From contig JAISTB010000005.1 of NCBI GenBank assembly GCA_031272775.1, positions 104,713-168,712 on the forward strand: DNA of 64,000 nt, read 5' to 3'. Both the position numbers and the translations under genes were made by a program. The stretch comes from Fusobacteriaceae bacterium (GTDB taxonomy: Bacteria; Fusobacteriota; Fusobacteriia; Fusobacteriales; Fusobacteriaceae). Each line of letters starts with the position of its first letter. Positions within the stretch are counted from its first letter, which is position 1. The notes beneath the pieces are model-generated. The model saw only the letters and a program-made list of their open reading frames with translations, had not been told where the DNA came from and did not search any database. This document shows positions 1 through 7,945 of the stretch, one piece after another.

Positions 1-595
1 CGCAAAGGATCATGACCATGCCCCGGACGCCCCGGGTCACGTCCCCTTTGCCCAGAGTCTTGATCAGAACGCCGGGGAGGATCATGGCCACGGCCGTATA
101 GACCAGCCGGAAAATGGACTGCCACGTCGAGAGGTTGAGCCTCGTTTCTTTGGTATTACCGATCTCCGGAATCAGCGCGTTATAAGGGGCCCCAACGATC
201 GTATAAAACGTAAAAAACAGCGATCCCGTGATCGCGAGATAGATAAAGCTCGTGATTTCCCTGCCCACCGGCGGATAAAAAAAGGCCAGCGTCGTCAAAA
301 CCAGCGGGAGGATGCCAACGGCCACAAAGGGAATCCGCCGCCCCCAGCGGCTGTGAAAGCGGTCGGAGGCGTAGCCCACGACGGGGTCCGTGACCATATC
401 GACGAAGCGGGAGATCACCAGGGCCAGCGAGATCAGGAGCGGGGCCATGACGGGCTTCAATCCCGAATTTTCCGGCGGCAGATAAAAATACAGCAGCCAT
501 TGGGAAAAAATCTGGTCCACGATGGCGTAACTGACGCCGACGCCGTAGAAAATCTGTATGCTGCGCGGTAAAATTTTCGTTTCCGTTGCCTGCAT
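1..595 (-). CDS. GPH-family sugar:cation symporter (MFS), 3' part missing
   Basis: The reading frame runs from an ATG at 593-595 leftward off the window, so only about the first 198 codons are present. The protein begins MQATETKILPRSIQIFYGVG and carries the MFS loop motif (DPVVGYASDRFHSRWGRR, about residues 68-85) that is typical of the glycoside-pentoside-hexuronide symporters. At least four hydrophobic segments are visible. A Shine-Dalgarno AAGGATGG lies about 9 bases before the ATG. The family takes up glycosides or uronides with H+ or Na+ at the inner membrane; the substrate cannot be told from this part. It lies 17 bases downstream of tmcAL on the same strand and may be read through from it. 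Confidence 0.85.
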   Translation of the reverse strand, partial: MQATETKILPRSIQIFYGVGVSYAIVDQIFSQWLLYFYLPPENSGLKPVMAPLLISLALVISRFVDMVTDPVVGYASDRFHSRWGRRIPFVAVGILPLVLTTLAFFYPPVGREITSFIYLAITGSLFFTFYTIVGAPYNALIPEIGNTKETRLNLSTWQSIFRLVYTAVAMILPGVLIKTLGKGDVTRGVRGMVMILC

Positions 596-612
596 GGAAA
601 ACACCATCCTTT

Positions 613-1746
613 TTATTGTTCTTTCCATATCATGTGATAGAATATTTCGGATTTTCTGGAAAAATTGATCAAATCAATCCGTGATCCGGAAAATTTCCTG
701 GTGCAATTCTGCCATGTCGTGAGGATCTTTTCATTGCCGGTTTTTTTCAGCGCGTTGAGATAGCTCCGGCCCCGCTCGTTGTACCGCAATACGCGGACAT
801 AAGGGATTTCCGTCCGGGCCGCGGCCGTTACGGCCTTGGTGAGACCCAAAAGCGCGTGAATCAAAATGCGCTGCGTTCGCGCGGCCGTGTAGCGCTTCGT
901 TCGCACGGCTTCAAAAAAAGCGGGAAAAGCCTGGTGTTTTTTGGCCGCCGCCGCAAGCCGGTTTTCAAAGCCTTCCTCCATATCCTGGATTTCCCCAAGG
1001 AGTCCGGGATCGGAGAGGATCCGGTAGCGGAGCAGCGGATAGCAGGCGTTGAGATCGACCAGAAGGCCCCGGTGGCCTGAGTTCATGAGGACGCGTGCCG
1101 TTTCTTCGGGGACGTAAGCGTTGTCATAGTCCCCTGCCGCGATCCTGGCCCGGATTTCCGAACTGCTTGTGATCCCGTCCCGTACATCGGCCGACGATTC
1201 CCGCCGCTCGATTCTTTTTACGGGAATGAGCGCCATGGGTTTCCCGTGGGCGCGGGCGGCGCGGATATACTCGACGCCCAAAATGTCGTTTGCCTCCAAG
1301 CTCGCCTCCGTTTCCAGAGCCAGCGCGTACGCCTTGGGAAAAGATAAACCTTCTTTGAGCCTTTGCCTGAGCTTTTCCCGGAAGCGAACCGTTTCCGTCC
1401 GGGCCGCGACGCTTCCCAGAAGGGCCCGATCGTTGCATTCGGAGCCGAAGACGATCCGTCCGCAACCCAGTTCCCCGAGGATGCCTACGGCCCCCCAGGC
1501 GAAGATTTCCGCCGTTTGCGTCGAATAAAAAGGCGGGAGTTCCGCGACGAGATCGACCCCCGCGGCTATGGCAAGGTCCGCCCGCTTTTCCTTGGGCAGC
1601 AGGGCCGGTTCCCCCCGCTGGACATAATCCCCGCTCATGACGGCTGCCATTACCGCGTCCGGGGCAAGCTCCCGGGCTTTTTGCAGATGCAGGGCGTGCC
1701 CGTTGTGAAAGGGGTTGTATTCGACGATAAGGCCCGTGGCTTCCAT
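613..1746 (-). CDS. tmcAL: tRNA(Met) cytidine acetate ligase TmcAL
   Basis: The 377-residue protein belongs to the TmcAL (YlbM, DUF795) family, which uses acetate and ATP to make N4-acetylcytidine at the wobble base of elongator tRNA-Met. The N-terminal nucleotidyltransferase-like motif is plain: GLIVEYNPFHNGHALHL (about residues 5-21), followed by MSGDYVQRG and FGSECND. The start at 1746 has the SD GGGAGGAAAC directly before it. A longer in-frame ATG at 1821 is unlikely because a promoter (1780-1808) lies between the two. Length is close to the family norm of about 400. TmcAL is known mainly from Firmicutes and related bacteria, where it replaces the unrelated TmcA. Confidence 0.93.
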   Translation of the reverse strand: MEATGLIVEYNPFHNGHALHLQKARELAPDAVMAAVMSGDYVQRGEPALLPKEKRADLAIAAGVDLVAELPPFYSTQTAEIFAWGAVGILGELGCGRIVFGSECNDRALLGSVAARTETVRFREKLRQRLKEGLSFPKAYALALETEASLEANDILGVEYIRAARAHGKPMALIPVKRIERRESSADVRDGITSSSEIRARIAAGDYDNAYVPEETARVLMNSGHRGLLVDLNACYPLLRYRILSDPGLLGEIQDMEEGFENRLAAAAKKHQAFPAFFEAVRTKRYTAARTQRILIHALLGLTKAVTAAARTEIPYVRVLRYNERGRSYLNALKKTGNEKILTTWQNCTRKFSGSRIDLINFSRKSEIFYHMIWKEQ

Positions 1747-1779
1747 GTTTCCTCCCGGAGGCGATTGCTTTACGGATTC

Positions 1780-1808
1780 ATTATAGCATATTTTTCGTCT
1801 TTTGTAGA
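1780..1808 (-). promoter_or_regulatory. Predicted sigma70-type promoter for tmcAL
   Basis: On the minus strand TCTACA (1803-1808) and TATAAT (1780-1785) are separated by 17 bases. The expected transcript start near 1773 leaves a leader of about 27 bases before the tmcAL ATG. The -35 is weak and the -10 is perfect. Confidence 0.6.
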
Positions 1809-1823
1809 CGAATTCTTTCAAAT

Positions 1824-1854
1824 AAAAAGCCGGTCTCTTTCGAAGAACCGGCTT
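1824..1854 (-). terminator. Intrinsic terminator of the tRNA-Glu gene
   Basis: Minus-strand stem AAGCCGGT / ACCGGCTT (8 bp, 12-base loop) is followed by TTTATTT. It lies 13 bases past the tRNA 3' end and just upstream of the tmcAL promoter, so it separates the two units. Confidence 0.75.
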
Positions 1855-1867
1855 ATGTAAGCGGTAT

Positions 1868-1942
1868 TGGTAGCCCCAAGGGGAGTCAAACCCCTGTCTG
1901 CAGAGTGAGAATCTGCCGTCCTGATCGCTAGACTATGGGGCC
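1868..1942 (-). tRNA. tRNA-Glu (CTC anticodon)
   Basis: A 75-base cloverleaf with encoded CCA can be drawn on the minus strand. Acceptor arm GGCCCCA pairs with TGGGGCT (one G-U pair at 1-72). The anticodon stem is GCAGA/TCTGC around loop TTCTCAC, giving anticodon CTC. The T arm is AGGGG/CCCCT around TTTGACT. The discriminator base is A, followed by CCA. It has its own promoter and terminator and is a single-gene unit. Confidence 0.95.
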
Positions 1943-1970
1943 GGTTGAGAAAAAATTTCCAGCGAATACT

Positions 1971-1999
1971 ATTATACACGATTTTTGGGATTTTGTAAA
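1971..1999 (-). promoter_or_regulatory. Predicted promoter of tRNA-Glu
   Basis: Minus strand TTTACA (1994-1999), 17-base spacer, TATAAT (1971-1976). Transcription would start near 1964, about 22 bases before the mature tRNA 5' end. Confidence 0.75.
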
Positions 2000-2050
2000 A
2001 CCTTTTCTTTGAAAATTTTGCCGAATTTCGCTTTTTTTTTGCTTTTTTCC

Positions 2051-3229
2051 TTATTTCAGCGCGCCGTGGCTGATAAAGCCGTCGATCTCGGCGTCGGTGT
2101 AAGAAAATCCCCGCAGGACTTCCCGGGTCTCTCCCAGGGAGGCCGCTCTGCCCGCGTGGACATAGCTTGCCGGCGTTTCCGAAAACTTGAAGGGGCTTCC
2201 GATCTGCCGCACGGTTCCGCCGCCCTCGACGGGGACGTCAACGACCATTTGCCGCTCCCGGGCGAGCCTGCTTTCAAAGACTTCGTTGAGATCGAGGACG
2301 GGCTCGAAGCAGCAATCGGCGTCGGCCATGAGGGTCTTCCACTCGGCGAGGGTCTTCCCTTTGATGATCGCCCGGATTTCCGCCTTTACCGCGGGATCCC
2401 CCTCGATATTGCTGTCCGCCCATTCGTCATGGCCCAGGCGCTTGCAGAATTCCCGCTTGAATTTTTCCTCGAGGCCGCCGAAGCTTACGGTTTTGCCGTC
2501 TTTGGTGGCATAATTGTCATAGATGGTCCCGCCGTTCAAAAGCGCCGCGCCCGGCTTCGGGGCCTGCCCCGTCACGAGGCACGCCGCCCCTTCGATGGCG
2601 TTCAAGGCCATGACGCCGTCCGTCATGGAGATATCGATAAATTGCCCTTTTCCGGTTTCCATCCGATGGATCACGGCCGCCAGGATACCGATTATCGCAT
2701 TACAGGAGCCCCCCGCCAGATCGGCGATCTGGATTCCCGTCAACTGCGGCGCCATGTCTCCCGTTCCGGAATACCCGGAAACGCCGCCCAATGCCAGATA
2801 ATTGATATCGTGCCCTGCCCTTTGCGACATGGAATTTCCATGCCCGTAGCCCGTTATGGAGCAATAGATCAGCCCCGGTTGTATGGCCGACAGGGTGTCG
2901 TAGTCCAACCCGAGACGTTTCATCACCCCCGGACGAAACTGCTCAATGAGGATATCGTAGTCCTGAATCAGGCGCTTGACGATCTCCACGGCCTCGGGTT
3001 CCCTGAGGTTCAGAAGAATCGAGCGCTTGTTCCGGTTGAGCTGGGCCGTCACCGCCGAACACCCGTTTTCCGCGATCAGGGGCGGCTGCCGCTCCAGAAT
3101 ATCCTGTCTCGTCCCTGTGGTCACCCGCAACACCTCCGCCCCCAGGTCCCCCAAGTGCATGGTTGCCAGGGGTCCGGGCAAAAGCGTTGAAAAATCAAGG
3201 ATTTTTAAATTTTGTAATGCTTTTCCCAT
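2051..3229 (-). CDS. CaiB/BaiF family (class III) CoA-transferase
   Basis: This 392-residue protein is a family III CoA-transferase, which moves CoA between carboxylic acids through an aspartyl-CoA enzyme intermediate. Typical features are the N-terminal LKILDFSTLLPGPLATMHLG, the FRPGVMKRLGLDYDTL segment and KGQFIDISMTDGVMAL, whose Asp aligns with the catalytic Asp of formyl-CoA transferase. The start at 3229 (MGKALQNL) has GGGAGG about 10 bases upstream. It stands alone downstream of rpsT, separated by a strong terminator, with no pathway partner nearby. The substrate (carnitine, oxalate, bile acid, phenyllactate or another) cannot be assigned from context. Confidence 0.9.
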   Translation of the reverse strand: MGKALQNLKILDFSTLLPGPLATMHLGDLGAEVLRVTTGTRQDILERQPPLIAENGCSAVTAQLNRNKRSILLNLREPEAVEIVKRLIQDYDILIEQFRPGVMKRLGLDYDTLSAIQPGLIYCSITGYGHGNSMSQRAGHDINYLALGGVSGYSGTGDMAPQLTGIQIADLAGGSCNAIIGILAAVIHRMETGKGQFIDISMTDGVMALNAIEGAACLVTGQAPKPGAALLNGGTIYDNYATKDGKTVSFGGLEEKFKREFCKRLGHDEWADSNIEGDPAVKAEIRAIIKGKTLAEWKTLMADADCCFEPVLDLNEVFESRLARERQMVVDVPVEGGGTVRQIGSPFKFSETPASYVHAGRAASLGETREVLRGFSYTDAEIDGFISHGALK

Positions 3230-3260
3230 TTCATGATTACCTCCCTTTAAAATGCCCCCC

Positions 3261-3298
3261 AAAAAAAACAATAGACCCGTCTGCGCAAGTCTATTGTC
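3261..3298 (-). terminator. Intrinsic terminator of rpsT
   Basis: Minus-strand ACAATAGAC / GTCTATTGT (9 bp, 12-base loop) is followed by eight T residues. It lies 82 bases after the rpsT stop codon. Confidence 0.85.
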
Positions 3299-3379
3299 TC
3301 TAAAAAGTATTCTATCATTAAAGCGTGTGAGAGCAGGTATATGCCGGTTTATATTCCCGCCCGATACCGGTTTTGCGCT

Positions 3380-3655
3380 TTAATTTGTTTCTTTTCCGAT
3401 TGCGTTGACTTTCGCCGCCAGTCTGGATTTTCTCCTGGACGCTGTATTTTTCTTGAGTATGCCTTTGCTGACCGCTTTGTCCAGCTCTTTGTAAGCGACG
3501 GACAGCGCTTTGTTGGACGCTTCGGTATCGTTTGTCTCAATGGCCGCCACTACTTTTTTCGCCATGGTTTTCACTCTCGTCTTCACTGACTGGTTCCGCT
3601 CCCGGTGCTTTTCTGCGACGAGAATTCTCTTTTTCGCGGATTTGGAATGTGCCAA
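3380..3655 (-). CDS. rpsT: 30S ribosomal protein S20
   Basis: The 91-residue lysine-rich protein starts (M)AHSKSAKKRILVAEKHRERN and matches S20, which binds the 5' domain and helix 44 of 16S rRNA. The start is a TTG at 3653-3655 with AGGAGG six bases upstream. Upstream in-frame ATG codons would put the SD inside the gene and add residues foreign to S20. A non-ATG start is a known feature of rpsT in other bacteria and is tied to autoregulation. It forms its own unit, with a promoter at 3769-3797 and a terminator at 3261-3298. Confidence 0.95.
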   Translation of the reverse strand: MAHSKSAKKRILVAEKHRERNQSVKTRVKTMAKKVVAAIETNDTEASNKALSVAYKELDKAVSKGILKKNTASRRKSRLAAKVNAIGKETN

Positions 3656-3768
3656 AATAAACCTCCTGATGATTCGCAATTTCTACATAACGTCATAAAA
3701 CAAACAAATCTCAATATTTGCCTGTTTTAAGTTACAAAGAAACACTTTTTGTACAATGGACCATTAGT

Positions 3769-3797
3769 ATTTTAGCATATTTTTCGGAAAATGTAAA
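3769..3797 (-). promoter_or_regulatory. Predicted promoter of rpsT with about 107-base leader
   Basis: Minus strand TTTACA (3792-3797), 17-base spacer, TAAAAT (3769-3774). The transcript would begin near 3762. The leader to 3656 is AT-rich and long enough to hold an S20 control site, though no clear structure was recognised. Confidence 0.6.
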
Positions 3798-3821
3798 CTT
3801 TTTTTCGCGGTCAAGATCTTC

Positions 3822-4967
3822 TTAGCGGACAAATTCCTCGATCCGGTCAAAGGCCTCCTTCATGAGACCGAGGTCCAGGGTGCAGGCGATCCTGACAAAA
3901 CCGGGCGTTCCGAAGCCCGCGCCGTCGATGACGTTCACATTGTATTTCCGGAAGAGCTCGTCGGAAAATTCCGTTCCGGACATGCCGGTCCCCCTGACGT
4001 CGGGGAAGAGGTAAATGCCGCCTTGGCTCTTGAAGCATTTCAGCTTGGGCATTTTGGCGATTCTGTCGTAGCAGTAGTCTATCCTTTCGCGAAAAATGGG
4101 GACGTTCTTCGCCCGAATCCGCTCATAGTCCAGCATGGCGTGGTAGGCGGCCCTTTGGGAAGGCGCCGGCGCGCTGTAGACCATGGGTTCGTTGGCGTAT
4201 TCCATGACTTCGACGAGCCTGTCCACGACGGAGATCACGTAGCCGACCCGCCAGCCGGTCATGGCGAAATTCTTGCTGTAGCTGCAGACGGAGATGCAGC
4301 GGTCCTGCATACCCTCTATGGTAATGGCGGGGATAAAAGCCGTGTCGTAGGAATAATAGTCATAGACCTCGTCGGCGATAACCAGCAGATCATATTTGAC
4401 GGCCAGATCCCGGAGGATCTCGAGGCTCTGTCGGCTGTAGCAGACGCCCGAAGGATTGCCCGGCGTATTCATGACGATGGCCTTGGTCTTCGGCGTAACG
4501 GCAGCTTCGATATCTTCCCTGACGAGCTGGAAGTTGTTTTCGAATTTTGTCTGGACAACGACGGGCGTTCCGCCGTTTGCTTTGATTTGCAGCGCGTAGA
4601 GGGGAAAATAGGGCGCCAGCAGAATGACTTCGTCGCCGGGGTTCATGATGGCCAGCATGGTCAGGTACAGACCGTGGGAGGCGCTCGTCGTGACGAAGAT
4701 GTCTTTGGGCTCAAATTCATAGTTCGTAAAACATTTTTTGTGGTAGTCGCTGATAAGTTTCCGCAGATCCATGAGCCCCTGCGGGTCCGTATAGTGCGTA
4801 TAGCCCGCCTTGGCGTCGGCCATGGCCTTTTCGATGACAATCTCGTCTGTGGTGATGTCGAGATCCCCGATCCCGAGATTGATAAAGGGCAGTTTGCTTT
4901 CCGTTTTCCTGGCGCTCCCCATGGGCCTCGCCAGCACGGCAAATTTGTCTGATATGATCGATCGCAT
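3822..4967 (-). CDS. Class I/II pyridoxal-phosphate aminotransferase
   Basis: The 381-residue protein is a fold-type I aminotransferase of the aspartate/aromatic (AspC/MalY-like) group. Visible motifs are GYTHYTDPQG (55-64), NTPGNPSG (167-174), IADEVYD (197-203) and SYSKNFAMTGWRVGY (229-243) with Lys232 as the PLP Schiff-base lysine; Arg in FVRIACTL near the C-terminus should bind the substrate carboxylate. The ATG at 4967 has ACGGAGGG before it. It follows the amino-acid binding protein at 5050-5775 on the same strand with an 82-base gap that holds a strong hairpin, so it may be the distal gene of the unit controlled by the attenuator at 5807-5961. The substrate is not determinable from sequence. 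Confidence 0.9.
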   Translation of the reverse strand: MRSIISDKFAVLARPMGSARKTESKLPFINLGIGDLDITTDEIVIEKAMADAKAGYTHYTDPQGLMDLRKLISDYHKKCFTNYEFEPKDIFVTTSASHGLYLTMLAIMNPGDEVILLAPYFPLYALQIKANGGTPVVVQTKFENNFQLVREDIEAAVTPKTKAIVMNTPGNPSGVCYSRQSLEILRDLAVKYDLLVIADEVYDYYSYDTAFIPAITIEGMQDRCISVCSYSKNFAMTGWRVGYVISVVDRLVEVMEYANEPMVYSAPAPSQRAAYHAMLDYERIRAKNVPIFRERIDYCYDRIAKMPKLKCFKSQGGIYLFPDVRGTGMSGTEFSDELFRKYNVNVIDGAGFGTPGFVRIACTLDLGLMKEAFDRIEEFVR

Positions 4968-4994
4968 GTGTTCCCTCCGTAAAACAAGGTAAGT

Positions 4995-5020
4995 GGTCGG
5001 GCGGAAGCGTCCGCCCGACC
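4995..5020. repeat. Perfect 10-bp stem-loop between binding-protein and aminotransferase genes
   Basis: GGTCGGGCGG, six-base loop, CCGCCCGACC. There is no T-run on the transcribed (minus) strand, so it is more likely an mRNA-stabilising or processing element than a terminator of the upstream gene. On the plus strand it is followed by TTTCTGTT. Confidence 0.6.
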
Positions 5021-5049
5021 TTTCTGTTATGATTTCCTTTTGTTCCGTT

Positions 5050-5775
5050 TCAGATCTTATATTTTTCCCGCAATTTCTTGACCGTCCCGTCGTCGATCAG
5101 GCTCTGCAGGGCCTTATTGATTTTCTCCAGGAGCTCCGGATTGCTTTTTACGACGGCAATGGCCTTGTCTTCCTGCTGCAATACGCCCACATACAGCGTC
5201 TTGGTCTTGTTGTTTTCATAATATTCCTTGGCCACGGACTCGTCCATAACGATGGCGTCCACTTTTCCAGCGATCAGAGCCATCAGGGCGGCGGTGTTGC
5301 TGTCATAGGACATTACCTTGGAATCCTTGATCTTTTTGGCGGCCGCTTCTTTCGTGGTGCCGAGCTCCGCGCCGTAGGTCTTTCCTTCGAGATCCTTGGG
5401 ATCCATGCTCTTGATGGGATTGATCGTGTTCGTCAGAATCGCCGCCGGCGAGGAAAGATAGGGGATCGAGAAGTTCACGTTTTTCGCTCTTTCTTCGGTA
5501 ATGCTCATGCCGGCGATGGCGACGTCAATGGTTCCCGTCTGCATGGCGGGAATGATGCCCTTGAATTCCCTGTTGTCCCACTTGTACTTGAAGCCCGCCC
5601 GTTCGGCCACGAGCTCGATCAGGTCGGCGTCAAAACCGCTGATTTTATTGTTTTCGATGTATTCGAAGGGCGGATATTCCGCGTTGGTCCCCACGATGTA
5701 CACCTTGTCGTCAGCCATGAGCGCGCCGCTAAAAACGACCAGCAACAGCATAAACAGTTTTACAATCTTCTTCAT
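5050..5775 (-). CDS. Amino-acid ABC transporter substrate-binding protein (family 3)
   Basis: This 241-residue protein has a signal peptide (MKKIVKLFMLLLVVFSGALMA, cleaved about residue 21) and the SBP family 3 fold: VGTNAEYPPFEY, ISGFDADLIELVAERAG, MQTGTIDVAIAGMSITEERA and MDESVAKEY. Family members bind arginine, lysine, histidine, glutamine or cystine in the periplasm and deliver them to an ABC permease. No permease or ATPase gene is adjacent, so it must work with components encoded elsewhere. The leader upstream encodes an Arg-rich peptide and an attenuator, which suggests arginine or another basic amino acid as the ligand. The SD is GGAGG, eight bases before the ATG. Confidence 0.92.
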   Translation of the reverse strand: MKKIVKLFMLLLVVFSGALMADDKVYIVGTNAEYPPFEYIENNKISGFDADLIELVAERAGFKYKWDNREFKGIIPAMQTGTIDVAIAGMSITEERAKNVNFSIPYLSSPAAILTNTINPIKSMDPKDLEGKTYGAELGTTKEAAAKKIKDSKVMSYDSNTAALMALIAGKVDAIVMDESVAKEYYENNKTKTLYVGVLQQEDKAIAVVKSNPELLEKINKALQSLIDDGTVKKLREKYKI

Positions 5776-5806
5776 GATAACCTCCGTCTGTGATAGAATT
5801 TAAGAT

Positions 5807-5840
5807 AAAAAAACACCAATTCCTCTCATAGAATCAGTGT
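5807..5840 (-). terminator. Attenuator terminator ahead of the binding-protein gene
   Basis: On the minus strand ACACTGATTC (5831-5840) pairs with GAATTGGTGT (5813-5822) across an eight-base loop and is followed by seven T residues. Two of the ten pairs are G-U. It lies between the leader ORF and the SD of the binding-protein gene, so it must be read through for that gene to be expressed. Confidence 0.75.
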
Positions 5841-5924
5841 CGGGTACACAAGATCAACGTCGTTTCCGGATGAAAAAAACGCAAAGAAGACACCGCATCT
5901 AATCGAGGATCCTCAGATAAGCGG
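5841..5924 (-). promoter_or_regulatory. Mutually exclusive leader RNA pairings (attenuator core)
   Basis: Minus-strand segment 1 (CCGC, 5921-5924, inside leader codons 13-14) can pair with segment 2 (GCGG, part of GCGGTGTC at 5889-5896), supported by inner pairs ATCT/AGAT and GAG/CTC. Segment 2 (GGTGTC) can instead pair with GACACT at 5836-5841, which contains the 5' arm of the terminator. Pairing 2:3 would prevent the terminator. A ribosome stalled at leader Arg12 or Arg17 would cover segment 1 and favour 2:3. The pairings are drawn by eye and energies were not computed. Confidence 0.55.
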
Positions 5925-5961
5925 ACCTGTTGTGAACTGCCTTCCTGCGCCTTGCCGTCAT
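5899..5961 (-). CDS. Arg-rich 20-residue leader peptide
   Basis: A short frame, MTARRRKAVHNRSAYLRILD then TAG, has the strong SD GGGAGG six bases before its ATG. Five of 20 residues are Arg (positions 4, 5, 6, 12 and 17; four AGG and one CGC codon). It sits about 42 bases after a predicted transcript start and about 58 bases before an intrinsic terminator. That is the arrangement of ribosome-mediated attenuators such as trpL or hisL. No homologue is recognised, and the role is inferred from position and composition. A free-standing small basic protein cannot be excluded. Confidence 0.6.
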   Translation of the reverse strand: MTARRRKAVHNRSAYLRILD

Positions 5962-6009
5962 GATGTTCCTCCCAAAATGGAAATTTTTTGTCATTTCCGA
6001 ATAATAGGG

Positions 6010-6038
6010 ATTATAGCCGATCTTTATTTTTTTGTCAA
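6010..6038 (-). promoter_or_regulatory. Consensus promoter of the attenuated amino-acid binding-protein unit
   Basis: Minus strand TTGACA (6033-6038), 17-base spacer, TATAAT (6010-6015). Both hexamers are perfect. Strong constitutive initiation fits control by attenuation downstream. Confidence 0.8.
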
Positions 6039-6150
6039 TACTTTTATAAAATTTTTCCCCGGGTTTTCCCCAAGTTGTATAAAATCCGGTGAAAAATGCT
6101 CAAAAACGAAACAGGTTTGAAAAAAAATTGCGGGAATAATACGGAAACAG

Positions 6151-6179
6151 TTGACAATTTTCCGTTTCTGTATTATAAT
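6151..6179 (+). promoter_or_regulatory. Consensus promoter of the abgT-M20 operon
   Basis: TTGACA (6151-6156), 17-base spacer, TATAAT (6174-6179), giving a leader of about 127 bases. It is divergent from the promoter at 6010-6038. The stretch between the two promoters is AT-rich and shows no recognisable operator. Confidence 0.8.
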
Positions 6180-6312
6180 GGCAAAATAGTTATTCTTTCA
6201 TAATTCACATTGATAAACTTTTGTTACACGCGTACCAATTTTAAGGCAATTTTTTACATCTGCACAGGTTTACTTCAAAATTTTACATCATGTAGTGAGG
6301 AGGGTTTATTTT

Positions 6313-7887
6313 ATGGCAGTAGAAGCAGTACAGAAAAAATCTGTTCTCGACAGATTTTTGAGCGCCGTGGAACGGGTGGGAAACAAATTGCCCGATTCCA
6401 ACTTGTTGTTTATTTTGCTGGCCCTGGCGGTCGCGGTAATTTCAGCGATCTGCGCGGCGGCCAATGTTTCCGCCATTCATCCGGCCACAGGGGCCGAGAT
6501 CAAGGCATGGAGCATTTTGACCAAAGAGGGCATCCGCTGGGCCATCAAGGCCACATTGGTGAATTTCACCGGATTCGCGCCTCTGGGCGTCGTAATGGTC
6601 GCTCTGGTCGGCACCGGCATTGCCGAAAAAAGCAACTTTTTGACGGTATTTATGAGTAAAATCCTTGGATCCGCGCCGCCGAAACTGGTGACGGCCGCGA
6701 TCATATTCGTGTCCATCAACGGAAATATGGCCGGCGACTCGGCGTTCGTATTCATGCCGCCTCTGGCCGCCGTCGTGTTCCTGGGTCTCGGAAGATCTCC
6801 GATGCTCGGCATGTACATCGCCTTCGGATCCGTTGCGGCAGGATTCTGCGCGAATCTCTTCATCAACGGCCTTGATTTCCTCATTGCGCCGCTGACCGCC
6901 CAGGCCGCCAAGTTCATCGACCCGGCCTATGAGACCACAGCCGCCAACAACTGGTATTATCTGATCGTTTCCTGTATCCTTTTGACCATCGTGGGGACCC
7001 TTGTGGCCGAGTACTTCCTGGCCCCCCGCTTTGAAGGCGTGGACATCAGCAAATACAATTTCGACAAATCCATGCTCAACTTGACGCCCCAGCAGCAGAA
7101 AGGACTCAAATGGGCGATTATTTCCCTTGTTCTCGCGATCCTTCTGATCGTTGTCCTCTGTATCGGCAAAGAAGCGCTTTTACGGGATGAAAACGGCTCC
7201 CTGATTTCTCTGGGATCCACGCTGATGGCGGGGCTTCTGGTTGTGACGACGTTCCTCTTCTTTGTCCCCAGCGCCGTGTACGGCTTCGTATCGGGACAGT
7301 ACAAGAGCCACAGGGATCTCTTCAACAGCATGACCGAGGCTTTCAAAGACATGGCCCCCTACGTAATGCTCTGTATCTTCTGCGGACAGTTTACCGCTTA
7401 CTTCAACAAGAGCAACCTCGGCGCCATCCTGGCCATCAAGAGCGCGGAGCTGCTCCAGCCCGTAAAACAATATCCGATTCCGCTTTTGGTGGGTATCGTT
7501 ATCATTTCCTGCATCGTCAACCTCTTTATCGGTTCCTCCTCGGCCAAATGGACCATCCTGGCCCCGGTATTCGTACCGATGATGATGATCCTGGGCTACG
7601 ACCCGTCTTTGACCCAGATCGCCTACAGAATGGGCGACTCCATCACGAATCCGCTGTCCGTGCTCTTCCCCTATTTCCCGATTCTCTTGGGAATCGCGCG
7701 GCGCTATGAGAAAGAAACCGGCGTCGGCAGCATTGTGGCCAACATGATCCCGATTTCCTTCTGTTTCGGCGTGACCTGGATCGTGCTGCTCATTATCTGG
7801 GTGGTCTTCAAACTGCCGCTGGGACCCGGCGGACAGTTGTTCCTGCCGAACTTCCAGGCTTTGCTTTCGGCGTTCCACTTTGCGTAA
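6313..7887 (+). CDS. abgT: AbgT-family aminobenzoyl-glutamate-type transporter
   Basis: The 524-residue polytopic membrane protein matches the AbgT family (E. coli AbgT, MtrF). Family-typical stretches include NKLPDSNLLFILLALAV, the GTGIAEKSNF segment, FVSINGNMAGDSAFVFMPPL and FIGSSSAKWTILAPVFVPM (third quarter). About ten hydrophobic segments are visible. The start at 6313 has GGAGGG upstream. AbgT imports p-aminobenzoyl-glutamate in E. coli, while other members export sulfonamides. The two M20 amidohydrolases immediately downstream recall abgA-abgB-abgT, so import of an acylated amino acid followed by cytoplasmic hydrolysis is likely. The exact substrate is not shown by sequence. Confidence 0.93.
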   Translation: MAVEAVQKKSVLDRFLSAVERVGNKLPDSNLLFILLALAVAVISAICAAANVSAIHPATGAEIKAWSILTKEGIRWAIKATLVNFTGFAPLGVVMVALVGTGIAEKSNFLTVFMSKILGSAPPKLVTAAIIFVSINGNMAGDSAFVFMPPLAAVVFLGLGRSPMLGMYIAFGSVAAGFCANLFINGLDFLIAPLTAQAAKFIDPAYETTAANNWYYLIVSCILLTIVGTLVAEYFLAPRFEGVDISKYNFDKSMLNLTPQQQKGLKWAIISLVLAILLIVVLCIGKEALLRDENGSLISLGSTLMAGLLVVTTFLFFVPSAVYGFVSGQYKSHRDLFNSMTEAFKDMAPYVMLCIFCGQFTAYFNKSNLGAILAIKSAELLQPVKQYPIPLLVGIVIISCIVNLFIGSSSAKWTILAPVFVPMMMILGYDPSLTQIAYRMGDSITNPLSVLFPYFPILLGIARRYEKETGVGSIVANMIPISFCFGVTWIVLLIIWVVFKLPLGPGGQLFLPNFQALLSAFHFA

Positions 7888-7945
7888 GGTCTGCCGGACG
7901 CTTGCGCTGTCAAGTCGTGTAAGATTCAATTGAGCATAGCGCATC

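Noticed and set aside
1985..3190. A plus-strand frame of about 400 codons opposite the CoA-transferase
   Set aside because: It is a mirror of the real gene. No ribosome site, promoter or family motif supports it.
4995..5020. Terminator of the binding-protein gene
   Set aside because: The stem is strong, but the transcribed minus strand has no following T-run. It is listed as a stem-loop instead.
5776..6009. T-box riboswitch before the amino-acid binding-protein gene
   Set aside because: The T-box 14-mer and specifier loop were looked for and not found. The Arg-rich leader ORF and the three-way pairing explain the region better.
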